A stretch of 56,002 bases of DNA from Capnocytophaga catalasegens (GTDB lineage Bacteria; Bacteroidota; Bacteroidia; Flavobacteriales; Flavobacteriaceae). Shown here one piece after another: positions 28,119 to 37,114 of the stretch. Location: the NCBI RefSeq assembly GCF_026005215.1, contig NZ_BPMA01000036.1, forward strand, positions 15,295 to 71,296. Reading direction: 5' to 3'. Both the position numbers and the translations under genes were made by a program. Under the pieces are notes generated by a model that saw only the letters and a list, made by a program, of their open reading frames with translations, did no database searches and was not told where the DNA came from. Numbering within the stretch: position 1 is the stretch's first letter; each line of letters begins with the position of its first letter.

Positions 28119-29093
28119 ATGAATACACAAATCCAAATTCCTTGGCAGGAACGCCCCGAAGGTTGTTCAGAAGTTATGTGGCGATACAGCCAAAATCCAA
28201 TTATCGGACGATATGACATTCCTTCATCTAATAGTATTTTCAATAGCGCCGTAGTGCCGTTCAAAGAGGGCTTTGCAGGTGTTTTTCGCTGTGATAACAA
28301 AGCAGTTCAAATGAATATTTTTGCAGGATTCAGCAAAGACGGCATTCATTGGCAAATCAATCACAATCCAATCCAGATGAAGGCCGGTAATACGCAAATG
28401 ATAGATTCAGATTACAAATACGACCCACGAGTTACGTGGATTGAAGACCGATATTGGATTACGTGGTGTAACGGATATCACGGACCTACAATCGGGATTG
28501 CTTACACCTTCGATTTTGAAGAATTTTTCCAATGTGAGAATGCTTTTCTACCATTTAATCGAAACGGAGTTCTTTTCCCTGAAAAAATTGACGGAAAATA
28601 CGCAATGCTTTCGCGCCCAAGCGATAATGGACATACTCCTTTTGGCGATATTTATATTAGCTATAGTCCTGATATGAAATACTGGGGAGAGCATCGCTGT
28701 GTGATGAAAGTGGCGCCATTTATGGATAGCGCTTGGCAATGCACCAAAATCGGAGCCGGTGCTGTGCCTATCCGAACCAACGAGGGGTGGCTTATGTTCT
28801 ATCACGGGGTTATCAATACTTGCAATGGTTTTAGATATTCAATGGGTGCTGCCATTTTAGATATAAACGACCCAAGTAAGGTCAAATATCGTACCAAACC
28901 TTATCTATTAGCCCCTGCCGAGCTATACGAACTAGCCGGTGATGTACCCAATGTTGTGTTTCCGTGTGCAGCTCTACATGATATCGAACAAGACAAAGTA
29001 GCTGTGTATTATGGCGCTGCCGATACTGTTGTAGGGGTGGCTTTTGGTCGAATTTCTGAAATAATTAAATTCACCAAAGAAAATAGTTTATAA
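28119..29093 (+). CDS. GH130 beta-mannoside phosphorylase/hydrolase
   Basis: A 324-residue five-bladed beta-propeller enzyme of family GH130. Features are the N-terminal [94 protein letters not shown] and the closing [15 protein letters not shown]. Most relatives phosphorolyse beta-1,4-mannosyl sugars and release mannose 1-phosphate; one subgroup hydrolyses beta-1,2-mannosides. There is no signal peptide, so it acts in the cytosol. manA is directly upstream. Which GH130 subfamily it belongs to I cannot decide. Confidence 0.88.
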   Translation: MNTQIQIPWQERPEGCSEVMWRYSQNPIIGRYDIPSSNSIFNSAVVPFKEGFAGVFRCDNKAVQMNIFAGFSKDGIHWQINHNPIQMKAGNTQMIDSDYKYDPRVTWIEDRYWITWCNGYHGPTIGIAYTFDFEEFFQCENAFLPFNRNGVLFPEKIDGKYAMLSRPSDNGHTPFGDIYISYSPDMKYWGEHRCVMKVAPFMDSAWQCTKIGAGAVPIRTNEGWLMFYHGVINTCNGFRYSMGAAILDINDPSKVKYRTKPYLLAPAELYELAGDVPNVVFPCAALHDIEQDKVAVYYGAADTVVGVAFGRISEIIKFTKENSL

Positions 29094-29114
29094 AACTGAT
29101 ATCTATAAATAATT

Positions 29115-29149
29115 AAAACTGCATATTGTAAAAAAATATGCAGTTTTTT
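29115..29149 (+). terminator. Intrinsic terminator after GH130 gene
   Basis: A 13-bp A/T-rich stem around AACTGCATATT / AATATGCAGTT with a poly-T tail on the plus strand, 21 bases after the stop codon. Confidence 0.8.
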
Positions 29150-29167
29150 CAATACAAATAATTTCAA

Positions 29168-29641
29168 ATGAATATAAAACTTTTAGTAATTGGAAAAACC
29201 GATAGCAATCTACTGCAACAACTAATAGAAGTATATCAAAATCGGCTTCAATTTTACACCAAATACCATGTAGAAATTATTCCCGAAGCAAAAAATACCA
29301 AGAATTTGACTTTTACACAACAAAAAGCAAAAGAAGGCGAATTACTTCTGAAAAATATCACTCCGTCTGAATATTTGATACTCTTAGATGAGCGAGGTAA
29401 AGAATATACTTCCGTTGATTTTTCTGTTTTTCTACAAAAGAAAATGAATACAGGTGTAAAGCAGATTACTTTTGTCATCGGTGGTGCATTTGGCTTTTGC
29501 GAAGAAGTTTATAAGCGTGCCAATGAAAAAATTTCGCTCTCCAAGATGACTTTTTCCCACCAAATGATTCGGCTTTTCTTCACCGAACAACTCTACCGAG
29601 CCTTTACCATACTTAACAATGAACCTTATCATCATCAATAA
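29168..29641 (+). CDS. rlmH: 23S rRNA pseudouridine-1915 N3-methyltransferase
   Basis: A 157-residue SPOUT methyltransferase acting on 70S ribosomes. Family features are the N-terminal MNIKLLVIGKTD, LLDERGKEYTS, the SAM-binding knot ITFVIGGAFGFCEEV, LSKMTFSHQMIRLFFTEQLYRA, and the invariant C-terminal YHHQ. Length is exactly as expected. It converges on purL, with only a weak hairpin around AAAAAGTAACTTTTT (near 29665) in the 65-base gap. Confidence 0.96.
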   Translation: MNIKLLVIGKTDSNLLQQLIEVYQNRLQFYTKYHVEIIPEAKNTKNLTFTQQKAKEGELLLKNITPSEYLILLDERGKEYTSVDFSVFLQKKMNTGVKQITFVIGGAFGFCEEVYKRANEKISLSKMTFSHQMIRLFFTEQLYRAFTILNNEPYHHQ

Positions 29642-29706
29642 TCAGTACGTTTTTATTTGCTGTAAAAAGTAACTTTTTTAGGTTCATTTACATCGTTTCA
29701 AACAAG

Positions 29707-32700
29707 CTATATGCTATTTTGTTCTATCCATTTTCTGGCATTGACAAACGCTTCAAGCCAAGGAGAAACTTCATCAAATCGACCCTCAGGATAGTCTGCC
29801 CAGTTCCATTGGAAAATAGACCTTTCAAAGTGTGGCATTGACACCAAGTGTCTGCCTGTATTATCGCAAAGCATTGCCGTATTATAATCCGACCCATTCG
29901 GATTGGCGGGATAATTCTCATATCCGTACTTCGCCACAATATTGTATTTATCCTCACTCTCAGGAAGATAGAATTTCCCTTCTCCGTGCGAAATCCAGAT
30001 ACCCAATACCGCTCCTTCCAAAGAAGAAAGCATTACCGAGTTATTTTTTTGTATCATTACGGAAGTGAAAGCGCTTTCATGCTTCTGAGATATATTATGC
30101 TTCATTTTTCCATGTGTAATATGCTCTGGATGAATAAGTTCTAATTCCATAAACAACTGACAACCATTGCATATACCTACCGAAAGTGTATCCTTTCGCT
30201 GAAAGAAACTCTCTAATGCTTGTTTAGCTTTTTCATTATAACGGAAACTTCCTGCCCAACCTTTGGCACTTCCCAGTACGTCAGAATTAGAAAATCCACC
30301 AACAGCTCCGATAAATTGTATATCTTCGAGCGTTTCTCTACCCAAAATAAGGTCTGTCATATGCACATCTTTCACGTCAAAACCTGCCAAAAACATAGCG
30401 TGAGCCATTTCTCGTTCTGAATTGCTTCCTTTCTCACGAATAATTGCCGCTTTGGGGCGTTTATGTGGCTTTTGAGGTAGTTTTCCCGTAAAAAATGAAG
30501 GAAATTGATACACCAATGGCTGATTTTTATAATTTTCGTATCGAGCCTTAGCCATTCCATTCTTCGATTGTTTGCTATCTAAAAGAAATGAGGTTTTGTA
30601 CCAAATATCTCGATATTTTTCAATCTCAAAAGTAAAACTATCTTCTCCATTGGTTATTTTTAGGTCATTAGAAGACTTTGCTTCACCTATTTTGACAAAA
30701 CGAACCTTATTTTCGGAAAGTAATTTTTCTAACAATTCATTGTTTGTTGCTTGAATAACTACCGAAATATTTTCATTGAAAAAGGTTTTCACACTATCTT
30801 TTTCTCCCAAATTAGTTAAATTAATTTCAGCTCCCAATTGATTTTCAGCAAAACACATTTCTAAAAGTGTAGTAATCAGTCCCCCACTACCTACATCGTG
30901 TCCTGCGGAAATAATTCCTTGATTGATAACTTCTTGCAAAGTATTAAAAGCCGTTTTAAAAGCTTTGGCATCTTGTACTGTAGGGGCTTTTTCTCCTATT
31001 TTATTACAAATTTGCGCAAATGAAGAACCTCCTAATTCTAATGTATCATGCGAAAAATCAATATAATATATAGACCCTTTGCCTACTTTTAGCACAGGTT
31101 CTATCACTTTGCGAATATCGGAGCAATGCCCCGCTGCCGAAATAATAACCGTACCAGGGGCAATTACATCTCCATCAGGATATTTCTGTTTCATTGAGAG
31201 CGAATCTTTCCCTGTTGGAATATTGATTCCCAACTCAATAGCAAAATCTGAACAACCTTTTACAGCTTCGTACAATCGAGCATCTTCTCCTTTATTATTA
31301 CACGGCCACATCCAGTTTGCCGAAAGAGATACACTTTTTAATCCATCTTGTAAAGGAGCAAAAACAATATTGGTAAGTGCTTCACCCACTGCATTTTTAC
31401 TTCCTGTGATGGGGTCTATTAAAGCCGTAAGTGGCGAATGTCCAATAGAAGTAGCTAAACCTTCTTTACCTTTAAAATCCAAAGCCATAACTCCTACATT
31501 ATTAAGCGGAAGTTGTAAAGCTCCTACGCATTGTTGCTTAGCTACACGACCTCCTACACATCTATCAACTTTATTCGTAAGCCAATCTTTGCAAGCTACG
31601 GCTTCAAGCTGTAAAACTTGTTCCAAATAATATGGAATTTTACTGGTCGTATAAGTTATTTGTTCATATTTGACCGGTGAGGTTTCATCTTTCAAAATTG
31701 TTTTAGGCGAGCTTCCAAACATATCAGAAAGTGCCAAATCCATTGGTTTTTCTCCTTTTTTATACGAGACAAAAACAAAACGTTTATCAGCTGTAACCTC
31801 TCCTACTTCATACATTGGCGAACGTTCTCGCTCTGCAATTTTTTGTAGTTGAGAGATATTTTCTTTACCGATAACCAATCCTATGCGTTCCTGAGATTCA
31901 TTTCCGATAATTTCTTTGGCAGAAAGCGTTGGGTCTCCAATAGGAAGTTTGTCAAGGTCTATTACTCCTCCTGTTTCTTCGACTAATTCGGAAAGGCAAT
32001 TCAAGTGTCCTCCTGCTCCATGATCGTGAATAGATACAATTGGATTATTTTCACTTTCTACTAACCCTCGAATAGCATTAGCCGCTCGTTTTTGCATTTC
32101 TGGGTTGGAACGTTGGACAGCATTAAGCTCTATTCCAGAACCAAAAGCTCCTGTATCAGCAGAAGAAACCGCAGCTCCCCCCATTCCGATACGATAATTT
32201 TCACCTCCCAAAACAACAATTTTATCTCCTTGATTAGGAATTTCTTTCTTAGTCATTGTATCCTTCCCATAACCAATTCCGCCAGCAAGCATGATTACTT
32301 TATCAAAACCAAGTTTGCGCGCTTGTTCTTCGTGTTCAAAAGTAAAAACAGAACCTGCAATAAGTGGTTGTCCAAATTTATTTCCAAAATCAGAAGCTCC
32401 ATTAGAAGCCTTGATAAGAATATCCATAGGTGTTTGATAAAGCCACTTACGTTCAGACATAGCTTGTTCCCAAATTCTATCAGTTTCCAAGCGAGAATAA
32501 GCTGTCATATAAACTGCTGTTCCTGCTAGAGGCAATGAGCCTTTTCCTCCTGCTAATCGGTCTCGGATTTCTCCCCCTGACCCTGTAGCAGCTCCATTAA
32601 AAGGCTCTACCGTTGTTGGAAAATTATGTGTTTCTGCCTTTACGGAAAGTACTGATTTGAAAGGAGTTTCTTTATAAAAATCAGGTTTATCCGCAGATTG

Positions 32701-33369
32701 TGGTGCAAATTGAACGATTTCAGGTCCCTCTAAAAAGGCCACATTATCTTTGTATGCTGAAACAATACTATTTGGATTTTCTTGTGAAGTTTTTTTAATC
32801 AATTTGAAAAGAGACAACTCTTTCTCTTGTTCATCAATAACAAATGTGCCATTGAAAATCTTGTGGCGACAATGTTCCGAATTAACTTGAGAGAATCCAA
32901 AAACTTCTGAATCAGTAAGTTTTCTACCTAATTTTTTAGACAAATTCTCTAAATAAACTACTTCATCTTTACTCAAAGCCAATCCTTCTTTTTCATTATA
33001 AGCGGAAATATCATCAATTTCTAAAATATGTTCAGGTTGTATGTTCGTTGTAAAAATATCTTGCCCTAGTGTGTCATATTTTTGCAATAACATCGGATCA
33101 AAATTGATAGAATTATCAGCATAAAAAAACTCTTCAATACGTGTAATACCTTCAATTCCCATATTTTGAGTTATTTCAACTGCATTAGTACTCCAAGGGG
33201 TTATCATCACAGCACGTGTTCCAACAAAGATTCCTTCAATATTTTTTTCAGTTAAATAAACTGCCTCACCAAAAAGCCAATTTAATTTCTCAATAGTTTC
33301 TATCGAAAGCTCCGACAAGGCTTGTACAGCATAAATAGTATTTGCTTTGTTTTTGAAAAAGTGTATCAT
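29707..33369 (-). CDS. purL: Phosphoribosylformylglycinamidine synthase (single-chain PurL)
   Basis: A 1220-residue purine enzyme converting FGAR to FGAM with glutamine. The start at 33369 (MIHFFKNK) is chosen because a -7 box lies at 33393-33400; the open frame to 33435 would begin upstream of transcription. It has an N-terminal PurS-like domain, synthetase halves with FSQVNSEHCRHKIFNG, KAETHNFPTTVEPFNGAATGSGGE and GGIGYGKDTM, and a class I glutaminase domain with the nucleophile in VGICNGCQLF and a later HGEGKF. This large single-chain form is typical of Bacteroidota and Gammaproteobacteria. Confidence 0.97.
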   Translation of the reverse strand: MIHFFKNKANTIYAVQALSELSIETIEKLNWLFGEAVYLTEKNIEGIFVGTRAVMITPWSTNAVEITQNMGIEGITRIEEFFYADNSINFDPMLLQKYDTLGQDIFTTNIQPEHILEIDDISAYNEKEGLALSKDEVVYLENLSKKLGRKLTDSEVFGFSQVNSEHCRHKIFNGTFVIDEQEKELSLFKLIKKTSQENPNSIVSAYKDNVAFLEGPEIVQFAPQSADKPDFYKETPFKSVLSVKAETHNFPTTVEPFNGAATGSGGEIRDRLAGGKGSLPLAGTAVYMTAYSRLETDRIWEQAMSERKWLYQTPMDILIKASNGASDFGNKFGQPLIAGSVFTFEHEEQARKLGFDKVIMLAGGIGYGKDTMTKKEIPNQGDKIVVLGGENYRIGMGGAAVSSADTGAFGSGIELNAVQRSNPEMQKRAANAIRGLVESENNPIVSIHDHGAGGHLNCLSELVEETGGVIDLDKLPIGDPTLSAKEIIGNESQERIGLVIGKENISQLQKIAERERSPMYEVGEVTADKRFVFVSYKKGEKPMDLALSDMFGSSPKTILKDETSPVKYEQITYTTSKIPYYLEQVLQLEAVACKDWLTNKVDRCVGGRVAKQQCVGALQLPLNNVGVMALDFKGKEGLATSIGHSPLTALIDPITGSKNAVGEALTNIVFAPLQDGLKSVSLSANWMWPCNNKGEDARLYEAVKGCSDFAIELGINIPTGKDSLSMKQKYPDGDVIAPGTVIISAAGHCSDIRKVIEPVLKVGKGSIYYIDFSHDTLELGGSSFAQICNKIGEKAPTVQDAKAFKTAFNTLQEVINQGIISAGHDVGSGGLITTLLEMCFAENQLGAEINLTNLGEKDSVKTFFNENISVVIQATNNELLEKLLSENKVRFVKIGEAKSSNDLKITNGEDSFTFEIEKYRDIWYKTSFLLDSKQSKNGMAKARYENYKNQPLVYQFPSFFTGKLPQKPHKRPKAAIIREKGSNSEREMAHAMFLAGFDVKDVHMTDLILGRETLEDIQFIGAVGGFSNSDVLGSAKGWAGSFRYNEKAKQALESFFQRKDTLSVGICNGCQLFMELELIHPEHITHGKMKHNISQKHESAFTSVMIQKNNSVMLSSLEGAVLGIWISHGEGKFYLPESEDKYNIVAKYGYENYPANPNGSDYNTAMLCDNTGRHLVSMPHFERSIFQWNWADYPEGRFDEVSPWLEAFVNARKWIEQNSI

Positions 33370-33392
33370 AAAATCCTTAAAATAAGATGTGC

Positions 33393-33400
33393 CAAAAGTA
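33393..33400 (-). promoter_or_regulatory. -7 box deciding the purL start
   Basis: Minus strand TACTTTTG, exact consensus. It lies 24 bases upstream of the ATG at 33369 and inside the longer open frame. Confidence 0.55.
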
Positions 33401-33452
33401 CAAAAATAAAGTTTCAACAACAAATTTTTGTACAAAAAGAATTTACAAAAAT

Positions 33453-33485
33453 ATAAAGAGTTGCTCTATTCGGGCAACTCTTTAT
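33453..33485 (-). terminator. Intrinsic terminator of the rplM-tsf operon
   Basis: A 12-bp stem ATAAAGAGTTGC / GCAACTCTTTAT, followed on the minus strand by ATTTTTG, 21 bases after the tsf stop. Confidence 0.8.
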
Positions 33486-33506
33486 ATTTTTTATTTGAAA
33501 ATAAAT

Positions 33507-34478
33507 CTATGATAAAGAAACTCTTTTAAAACCTATAATTTCTAAATCTTTATTCACTGATTTAATGTAATCTGAAACCTTTTTAGAATCATCTTTGATA
33601 TAAACTTGGTCTAACAAGGCTTTTTCTTGGTCTAATGTAGTATTATCACTTATAAAACGTTGTAGTTTCCCTGGTAAAATTTTATCCCAAATTTGCTCTG
33701 GTTTTCCTTCTGCTTTCAATTCCGCTTTGGCATCTTCCTCAGCTTGTTTTAGCACTTGGTCTGTTAATTGAGCATACGAAATATATTTAGGAACATTTTT
33801 TAGTGTTTTACCTAAACGAGCCAGTTCTTCATTTTCTTTCTGAATAATTGCAATACGAGCTTCTGTTTCATTTGCAATATATTCAGGAGAAAAATCTTTG
33901 TAAGACAAGGTTTGAGCTCCCATTGCAGCTACTTGCATACAGATATTCTTAGCAACCTCTTCTACACCATCAAATTTAGCAGAAAGTGCTACCAATGAAG
34001 CTATTTTGTTACCTGCATGAATATAAGAACCAACAAATGTTCCATCTAATACTTCGAATTGACCTACTTCTATTTTCTCTCCGATAACTCCTGTTTGTTC
34101 AGTAAGTTTTTCAGCAACAGAAATTCCTTTAAAATCAGCAGCTAAGAAGGCTTCTTTATTATCGAAATTAAGAGCCAATTCTGCCAATTCTTTTGCCAAA
34201 GTAACAAAAGATTCATTCTTAGCAACGAAATCAGTTTCACAATTAAGCGAAACGATAGCACCTTTGGTATTTGTTGCATTTACTTTGGCAATAACAGCTC
34301 CTTCGGCAGAATCTCTATCTGCACGTTTTTCAGCTACTTTTTGTCCTTTTTTACGAAGAATTTCGATAGCTTTATCAAAATCGCCTTCGGCTTCTACCAA
34401 AGCATTTTTACAATCCATCATACCTGCTCCGGTAGCTTGTCTTAGTTTATTTACTTCTGCGGCAGTAATCTGTGCCAT
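33507..34478 (-). CDS. tsf: Translation elongation factor Ts
   Basis: A 323-residue nucleotide exchange factor for EF-Tu. It has an N-terminal UBA-like domain (ITAAEVNKLRQATGAGMMDCKNAL), the TDFVAKNESF core contact motif, a dimerisation domain and a C-terminal helical module. It is longer than E. coli EF-Ts (283) through an expanded central and C-terminal region, normal for Bacteroidota. It is last in the ribosomal operon, separated from rpsB by an 83-base spacer holding a strong hairpin (34499-34538). Confidence 0.97.
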   Translation of the reverse strand: MAQITAAEVNKLRQATGAGMMDCKNALVEAEGDFDKAIEILRKKGQKVAEKRADRDSAEGAVIAKVNATNTKGAIVSLNCETDFVAKNESFVTLAKELAELALNFDNKEAFLAADFKGISVAEKLTEQTGVIGEKIEVGQFEVLDGTFVGSYIHAGNKIASLVALSAKFDGVEEVAKNICMQVAAMGAQTLSYKDFSPEYIANETEARIAIIQKENEELARLGKTLKNVPKYISYAQLTDQVLKQAEEDAKAELKAEGKPEQIWDKILPGKLQRFISDNTTLDQEKALLDQVYIKDDSKKVSDYIKSVNKDLEIIGFKRVSLS

Positions 34479-34498
34479 ATCTTTTATTATTTTTAAGA

Positions 34499-34538
34499 AA
34501 AAGTAATTATGTTTGATTGGGCAAACATAATCACTTTT
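34499..34538 (-). terminator. Attenuator-like hairpin between rpsB and tsf
   Basis: A 17-bp stem (AAAAGTGATTATGTTTG with CAAACATAATTACTTTT on the minus strand, one G-U pair, 6-base loop) is followed by Ts. It could act as a partial terminator reducing tsf relative to rpsB, or protect the rpsB 3' end. It ends about 20 bases before the tsf start. Confidence 0.6.
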
Positions 34539-34561
34539 GTTAGGGTTAGTAATAAATTAAA

Positions 34562-35284
34562 TTATTTGTCTGTTTTTTCTTCTTTGCTTTCAGGTTTTTT
34601 CTCGTTAATACCTTCACTGATAGCCTCTGTTACATAAGAGAGTATTTTCTCGATTGATTTAGAAGCATCGTCATTAGAAGGGATTACGTAATCAATCAGT
34701 TTAGGGTCTGAATTGGTATCAACCATTGCAAAGACTGGAATGTTTAATTTTTGTGCTTCTTTGACAGCAATATGCTCACGCATAGTGTCCACTACAAAAA
34801 GAGCCGATGGAAGACGCGTCATATCAGCAATAGAACCTAAGTTCTTTTCCAACTTTTCTCTTAAACGAGTTACTTGCAACTTTTCTTTTTTAGAAAGAGT
34901 ATCATATGTACCATCTTTCTTCATTTTGTCAATAGATGACATTTTTTTAACAGCCTTACGAATAGTAACGAAATTTGTTAGCATTCCCCCAGGCCATCTT
35001 TCGGTAATATAAGGCATTCCGATTGATTTTGCTTTTTCAGCAACAATATCTTTTGCTTGTTTTTTTGTAGCAACAAAAAGTATTTTCTTTCCTGATGCAG
35101 CAATTTTCTTCAAAGCCTCATTAGCCTCTTCTAACTTAGCGGCTGTTTTATATAGGTTAATAACGTGAATTCCATTACGTTCCATATAAATATAAGGAGC
35201 CATACTCGGATTCCACTTTCTTGTAAGGTGTCCGAAATGTACACCTGCTTCAAGTAAATCTTTTACTTCTATTGTATTTGCCAT
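34562..35284 (-). CDS. rpsB: 30S ribosomal protein S2
   Basis: A 240-residue ribosomal protein. Signature segments are LLEAGVHFGHLTRKWNP, YIYMERNGIHVINLYKT, KILFVATKKQAKDIV, ERWPGGMLTNFVTIRK and FAMVDTNSDPKLIDYVIPSNDDA. The C-terminus is an acidic/Lys tail (KKPESKEEKTDK). It is the third gene of rplM-rpsI-rpsB-tsf. The 148-base spacer before it holds a structured element (35312-35365). Confidence 0.98.
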   Translation of the reverse strand: MANTIEVKDLLEAGVHFGHLTRKWNPSMAPYIYMERNGIHVINLYKTAAKLEEANEALKKIAASGKKILFVATKKQAKDIVAEKAKSIGMPYITERWPGGMLTNFVTIRKAVKKMSSIDKMKKDGTYDTLSKKEKLQVTRLREKLEKNLGSIADMTRLPSALFVVDTMREHIAVKEAQKLNIPVFAMVDTNSDPKLIDYVIPSNDDASKSIEKILSYVTEAISEGINEKKPESKEEKTDK

Positions 35285-35311
35285 TTTTGTAATAGTTTAC
35301 GTTCCGTTGAG

Positions 35312-35365
35312 TTAGCAATGTTGAAGTGGTTGCTCAAAAGCATGCCTACAACATTTGGATGCTAA
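35312..35365 (-). ncRNA. Candidate structured leader RNA upstream of rpsB
   Basis: On the minus strand TTAGCA and ATGTTG (interrupted by a 5-base bulge) pair with CAACAT and TGCTAA, forming a 12-bp long-range stem. The enclosed loop holds a second stem, TGCT-TTTG-AGCA. The element ends 27 bases before the rpsB ATG. It resembles autoregulatory ribosomal-protein leaders in position and shape, but I cannot assign it to a known class. Confidence 0.45.
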
Positions 35366-35432
35366 ACTAATTTTCTCTTTTGGAGAAACAACGACAACTG
35401 GATTTATACTTTTTAAAATTAAATAATAATGA

Positions 35433-35819
35433 TTAACGTTTTGAGAATTGGAATCTCTTACGAGCTTTTTTCTGACCAAATTTCTTACGTTCAACCATAC
35501 GTGGGTCACGAGTAAGAAGTCCTTCTGGTTTCAAAACGGCTCTATTTTCAACATCTATTTCGCACAAAGCACGAGAAACAGCCAAGCGAATAGCTTCGGC
35601 TTGTCCTGTAATACCTCCTCCATATACATTTACATTCAAGTCATAAGACTCTTCTGCGTTTAACAATGTAAAAGGTTGTTTCACTTTGTATTGAAGAATT
35701 GGTGTTGTAAAATATTCGTTCAAATCTCTTTTGTTCACCACAATTTTACCGCTTCCAGCTTTCATATATATACGAGCTACGGCAGTTTTTCTTCTTCCAA
35801 TTTTGTGAATTACTTCCAT
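35433..35819 (-). CDS. rpsI: 30S ribosomal protein S9
   Basis: A 128-residue ribosomal protein. Features are the N-terminal IGRRKTAVARIYMKAGSGKI, GGGITGQAEAIRLAVSRAL, LTRDPRMVERKKFGQKKARKR and the family-typical terminal FSKR that reaches the P site. It starts within the TAATG overlap with rplM. Confidence 0.98.
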   Translation of the reverse strand: MEVIHKIGRRKTAVARIYMKAGSGKIVVNKRDLNEYFTTPILQYKVKQPFTLLNAEESYDLNVNVYGGGITGQAEAIRLAVSRALCEIDVENRAVLKPEGLLTRDPRMVERKKFGQKKARKRFQFSKR

Positions 35820-36274
35820 TATTTTAGTTCGTTTAAGTTAATAAGTGTAGGTTTTTGTGCATCGTGATTATGCTCTGTTCCTACATACACTTTAAGATTA
35901 CGGAATATTGCTGCGCCCAATTTGTTTTTAGGCAACATTCCTTTTATTGCTTTTTCCACAAGTCTTTCGGGGTGTTTTGCTAAAATCTGCTTGGCAGTTT
36001 GTGAGCGTTGTCCTCCTGGATAACCTGTGTGACGAATATATTCTTTCGTCTCCATCTTCAACCCACTGAGTTGGATTTTCTCTGCATTGATAACAATTAC
36101 ATTATCTCCACAATCCACGTGCGGGGTGTAACTTGGCTTGTACTTACCTCTTAAAAGTTTTGCTACTTTTGAAGCAAGACGCCCTAACATCTGTCCTTCG
36201 GCATCAACTACTACCCATTTTTTGTCGGCAGTGGTTTTATTAACCGAAATCGTTTTGTAGCTTAATGTGTCCAC
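35819..36274 (-). CDS. rplM: 50S ribosomal protein L13
   Basis: A 151-residue ribosomal protein. Signatures are [56 protein letters not shown], and [35 protein letters not shown]. First gene of the rplM-rpsI-rpsB-tsf operon; the promoter is at 36343-36350 with a leader of about 65 bases. Confidence 0.98.
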   Translation of the reverse strand: MDTLSYKTISVNKTTADKKWVVVDAEGQMLGRLASKVAKLLRGKYKPSYTPHVDCGDNVIVINAEKIQLSGLKMETKEYIRHTGYPGGQRSQTAKQILAKHPERLVEKAIKGMLPKNKLGAAIFRNLKVYVGTEHNHDAQKPTLINLNELK

Positions 36275-36342
36275 ACTAAATTATTTTAAAAAATTAAACA
36301 TTCCTTTTATTTAAGATTTTACTTAAAAATCTATACAGCGGG

Positions 36343-36350
36343 CAAAAGTA
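36343..36350 (-). promoter_or_regulatory. Promoter of the rplM-rpsI-rpsB-tsf operon
   Basis: Minus strand TACTTTTG is an exact -7 box. A TTTG lies 19 bases upstream, the spacing expected for the -33 element. It is one of the best-formed promoters in the window. Confidence 0.65.
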
Positions 36351-36518
36351 CAACAATTTATTGAATTAGCAAATTTTATTTCAAAAATATTTAAAAAAAC
36401 TTAGGTCTTACTATAAATAATCTGTTCGAAAAATCTATTTTTAATTTTCTCATCTTCAATTTATATTTATTTGAAAAAAAATTGTAATTTCGTCCCGAAT
36501 TTTTGATACATAATTATT

Positions 36519-37037
36519 ATGAATAAAATTATAGAAATCATTGCTTATTGTATTCCAGCTATTATAGTAGGAATTGTTGCATACTATTTCTTCTTTTTAC
36601 ATTACAAAAACGAAGAAAAACGTCGCAAATTTTATCTTTTAAAAGAAAATCAAAAACAAGCCTTGCCTCTTCGCTTACAGGCTTATGAACGAATAACGTT
36701 ATTTTTGGATAGAATTAGTCCGCAAAAAATGCTTATGCGAGTAACTCCTCTCTCTCAGGATAAACGAGCTTATGAACTACTTCTCATTCAGCAAATTGAC
36801 AGCGAATTTGACCATAATATTACACAACAAATTTACATCAGTGAAGCCACTTGGAATGTTGTCAAAGCTGCCAAAAGCGCTACAATTCAGATTATTCGTA
36901 AAGTAGCAACCAGTGAAAATATAACCGATGCCGATACGATGCGTACAGCTATTCTTTCGGAATTTATTGATAAACAAACGCCTTCTAATCAGGCACTTTC
37001 GCATATTGTCAATGAAGTAAAAGAATTTTTATATTAA
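36519..37037 (+). CDS. Single-TM protein of unknown function, Bacteroidota-type
   Basis: A 172-residue protein with one N-terminal TM helix (about 9-29, CIPAIIVGIVAYYFFFLHY) and a cytoplasmic domain. It has a recognisable block LPLRLQAYERITLFLDRISP followed by QQIDSEFDHNITQQIYISEATWNVVKAAK. I have the impression of a short family conserved next to rplM in Flavobacteriia, but know no function. It is transcribed divergently from rplM and has its own terminator. Confidence 0.8.
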   Translation: MNKIIEIIAYCIPAIIVGIVAYYFFFLHYKNEEKRRKFYLLKENQKQALPLRLQAYERITLFLDRISPQKMLMRVTPLSQDKRAYELLLIQQIDSEFDHNITQQIYISEATWNVVKAAKSATIQIIRKVATSENITDADTMRTAILSEFIDKQTPSNQALSHIVNEVKEFLY

Positions 37038-37058
37038 ATTTCGTTTAGAAAAATAAAA

Positions 37059-37090
37059 AATCCCCGAAAATCAAGTTTTGGGGATTTTTT
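37059..37090. terminator. Bidirectional terminator between 36519 gene and aroB
   Basis: A stem AATCCCC-(G bulge)-AAAA / TTTTGGGGATT with A-run and T-run flanks, between convergent stops. Confidence 0.8.
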
Positions 37091-37114
37091 TATACGACAT
37101 ATATATAATAAAAT

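Noticed and set aside
31079-31630. 183-codon plus-strand open frame opposite purL
   Set aside because: The purL reading on the other strand is complete and conserved. The antisense product has no domain-like pattern.
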